Source: CAG-533 sp964589375 (GTDB taxonomy: Bacteria > Bacillota_I > Bacilli_A > RF39 > UBA660). Taken from it: DNA of 15,932 nucleotides. The notes under the pieces were generated by a model. That model was not told where the DNA came from. It did not search any database and saw only the letters and a program-made list of their open reading frames with translations. Within the stretch, counting starts at the first letter, position 1, and each line of letters begins with the position of its first letter. Shown here piece after piece: positions 15,094-15,932 of this stretch. The stretch is from contig CAZPSA010000026.1 in assembly GCA_964589375.1 (NCBI GenBank), positions 1-15,932 on the forward strand. The letters are read 5' to 3'. A program made the position numbers and the translations under genes.

Positions 15094-15150
15094 ATTATAA
15101 GTTTTAGAACCGATGGGCTTTTCGGTATAGAAACTTATAATTATTTTTTT
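15094..15150 (+). terminator. Integrase terminator built on a second attP-like palindrome
   Basis: ATTATAAGTTT (15094-15104) pairs with AAACTTATAAT (15131-15141), with an inner stem ACCGA/TCGGT, followed by a run of seven T (15144-15150): a bidirectional-looking terminator two bases after the integrase stop. The 42 bases 15097-15138 also read ATAAGTTT-N5-CCGA-N8-TCGG-N5-AAACTTAT, exactly the layout of the reconstructed attP, but with GC instead of CC at the centre. Confidence 0.85.
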
Positions 15151-15160
15151 AAATAAATTT

Positions 15161-15205
15161 ATTATAAGTTTAGTACCCGATGACCAACCCGTCCTGCTAA
15201 AACTT
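15161..15205. other. attR: right element-host junction
   Basis: Element arm ATAAGTTT (15164-15171), five bases, CCGA (15177-15180), TG, then core ACC (15183-15185) and host sequence AACCCGTCCTGC. With attL it reconstructs attP (42-bp dyad centred on CC) and attB (host sequence around ACC). attB shows only a short AGG/CCT symmetry, as is usual for serine integrases. Confidence 0.88.
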
Positions 15206-15623
15206 CTTTCCCTATTAAATCATCTAATGAAAAATTATCAATTTTTTTACGCGAAACAATGAACTGTCCATCTCTCTTAGTTAAACCAGCAAAAGTCTGA
15301 ACATAATCCTTTTCCCCTTCATTATAAACATATATTGTTGCTTCCGGACCACATAAACCAATATTAACATCGTTAGAAAGAACAGCTGCCACAACATTAT
15401 TAGCCCCACTAGTTAATGTTAAATCAATATTGATATTTTCATCTGTGAAAAAGCCTTTTTCAATCGCAATATAAAATGGCGTATAAAATGCGCTATGAGT
15501 AACTTCCGCCACCTTGATAGTATCTAAATCGTTATTTTTAACTTTGTCCTTATTGTAAACTTTAAAAATTATAACAATAAATAGTAAGATAACTCCTATT
15601 AAAATATACGTAATTTTTTTCAA
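15183..15623 (-). pseudogene. N-terminal half of ABC substrate-binding protein, split by the element
   Basis: Start is TTG (plus-strand CAA 15621-15623) with GGGAGGTG (15629-15636) 5 bases upstream. The first 147 residues are host sequence ending LAGRVG; the frame then runs six foreign codons (HRVLNL) into a TAA inside the element (15162). Features: a hydrophobic N-terminal segment (about 5-21) with no lipobox Cys, so probably membrane-anchored rather than a classic lipoprotein; then VAEVTHSAFYTPFYIAIEKGFF, NIGLCGPEATIYVYN and TKRDGQFIV, hallmark blocks of NMT1/SsuA/ThiY-like binding proteins. The conserved GR-x-GGMP loop is cut exactly at its glycines. Its remainder is at 5435-5974. Confidence 0.92.
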
Positions 15624-15932
15624 AATTACACCTCCCTAAATTATTTTATTCAAAAACTAGGAAGCTTGTTAGTTAATATTAATTAATAGCTAAAAAATAT
15701 ATTTGATTTTGTAGTTCTAGTAGATAAAAAACACAATGAATAGGAAAAAACAAATATTTTATTCATTTTGTTATTAAAAAATTATGCTCCACAAATCAAG
15801 GTGGAAATATTGAAAAAAATTACTTTAATTTACAAAAATATATAACTCTGTGGTTAATGCCATAGACTTTTTAAGGCACAAAAATTAACTTGACACGGGG
15901 GAGACTGTCCGATAAATAAAAAAATTCTGGAA
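15624..15932. other. Host upstream region of the split gene: no CDS, three hairpins, possible IS end
   Basis: No credible ORF on either strand. Inverted repeats: AATGAATA/TATTCATT (15735-15742, 15760-15767), followed on the minus strand by GTGTTTTTTA, so a weak terminator or attenuator before the binding-protein gene is possible; TCCAC/GTGGA (15788-15792, 15801-15805); and CTGTGG/CCATAG (15848-15853, 15860-15865), followed by CTTTTT on the plus strand. I could not fit a known riboswitch. The last about 45 bases contain TTGACACGGGGGAGACTGTCC (split 15890-15910), unusually GC-rich for the window and reminiscent of an insertion-sequence terminus. This is a weak call because the element would lie outside the window. 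Confidence 0.4.

Larger units (their letters stand above)
5975..15185. mobile_element. Integrated element of about 9.2 kb (serine-integrase IME/satellite-like)
   Basis: Ends are defined by the split substrate-binding-protein gene and the shared trinucleotide ACC (5972-5974 and 15183-15185); one copy belongs to the element, giving 9,211 bp. Removing it restores the host frame. The integrase sits about 90 bases from the right end. Cargo: an HUH Rep/relaxase-like protein, XRE regulator, DUF4268 protein, membrane protein, macro domain, resolvase with a 77-aa partner, zinc-ribbon protein, three degenerate recombinase-like proteins and a 34-aa ORF. No type IV secretion, coupling ATPase, phage structural or lysis genes are visible, so self-transfer is unlikely. 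Mobilization or replication via the HUH protein is inference. Confidence 0.92.

Noticed and set aside
15624..15932. TPP or other riboswitch upstream of the binding-protein gene
   Set aside because: No conserved TPP core (CUGAGA) or other known riboswitch core could be found on the minus strand.

Overview
The window is very AT-rich DNA. It fits an uncultured low-GC Firmicutes/Mollicutes-like gut bacterium: strong AGGAGG-type ribosome sites, TTG starts next to good ribosome sites, sulfonate/thiamine-type ABC transporter genes and Tn4451-type serine recombinases. The organism call is inference from composition and gene families. Nineteen gene ends are visible (14 TAA, 5 TAG) and none is TGA.

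Left flank, 1-5030: two tandem paralogous surface or exported proteins (the first cut by the window edge) end at a clear terminator. A SanA/YdcF-type (DUF218) membrane protein follows, then a Fic-domain protein with its own sigma70-type promoter. Facing them on the minus strand is an ABC-transporter ATPase that stops right after its LSGGMKQR signature and so lacks Walker B. It is preceded by the C-terminal half of its partner substrate-binding protein.

The key structure is an integrated element of about 9.2 kb (5975-15185) that splits this substrate-binding-protein gene. The N-terminal half lies at 15183-15623 and the C-terminal half at 5435-5974, both on the minus strand. Joining them across the shared trinucleotide ACC/GGT restores one open frame of about 325 codons through a conserved GR-x-GGMP motif. 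Joining the two element ends gives a 42-bp imperfect palindrome, ATAAGTTT-N5-CCGA-N8-TCGG-N5-AAACTTAT, which is what an attP for a large serine integrase should look like. That integrase (TTG start, 520 aa) lies beside the right end.

Element contents, left to right: an HUH-motif Rep/relaxase-like protein; an AT-rich repeat-bearing gap; an XRE-type repressor (minus); a DUF4268 PD-(D/E)xK-like protein; a membrane protein; a macro-domain protein; a 77-aa protein coupled to a small serine resolvase; a zinc-ribbon protein (minus); three translationally coupled small paralogs; a 34-aa ORF; and the integrase. No conjugation apparatus is visible, so the element looks like a mobilizable or satellite-type integrative element carrying accessory or defence-like cargo.

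The most interesting points are (1) the three small paralogs, which look like serine-recombinase catalytic domains with the active-site Ser and Arg replaced; (2) a second attP-like palindrome with exactly the same spacing, which forms the integrase terminator; and (3) base-level resolution of attL, attR, attB and attP.
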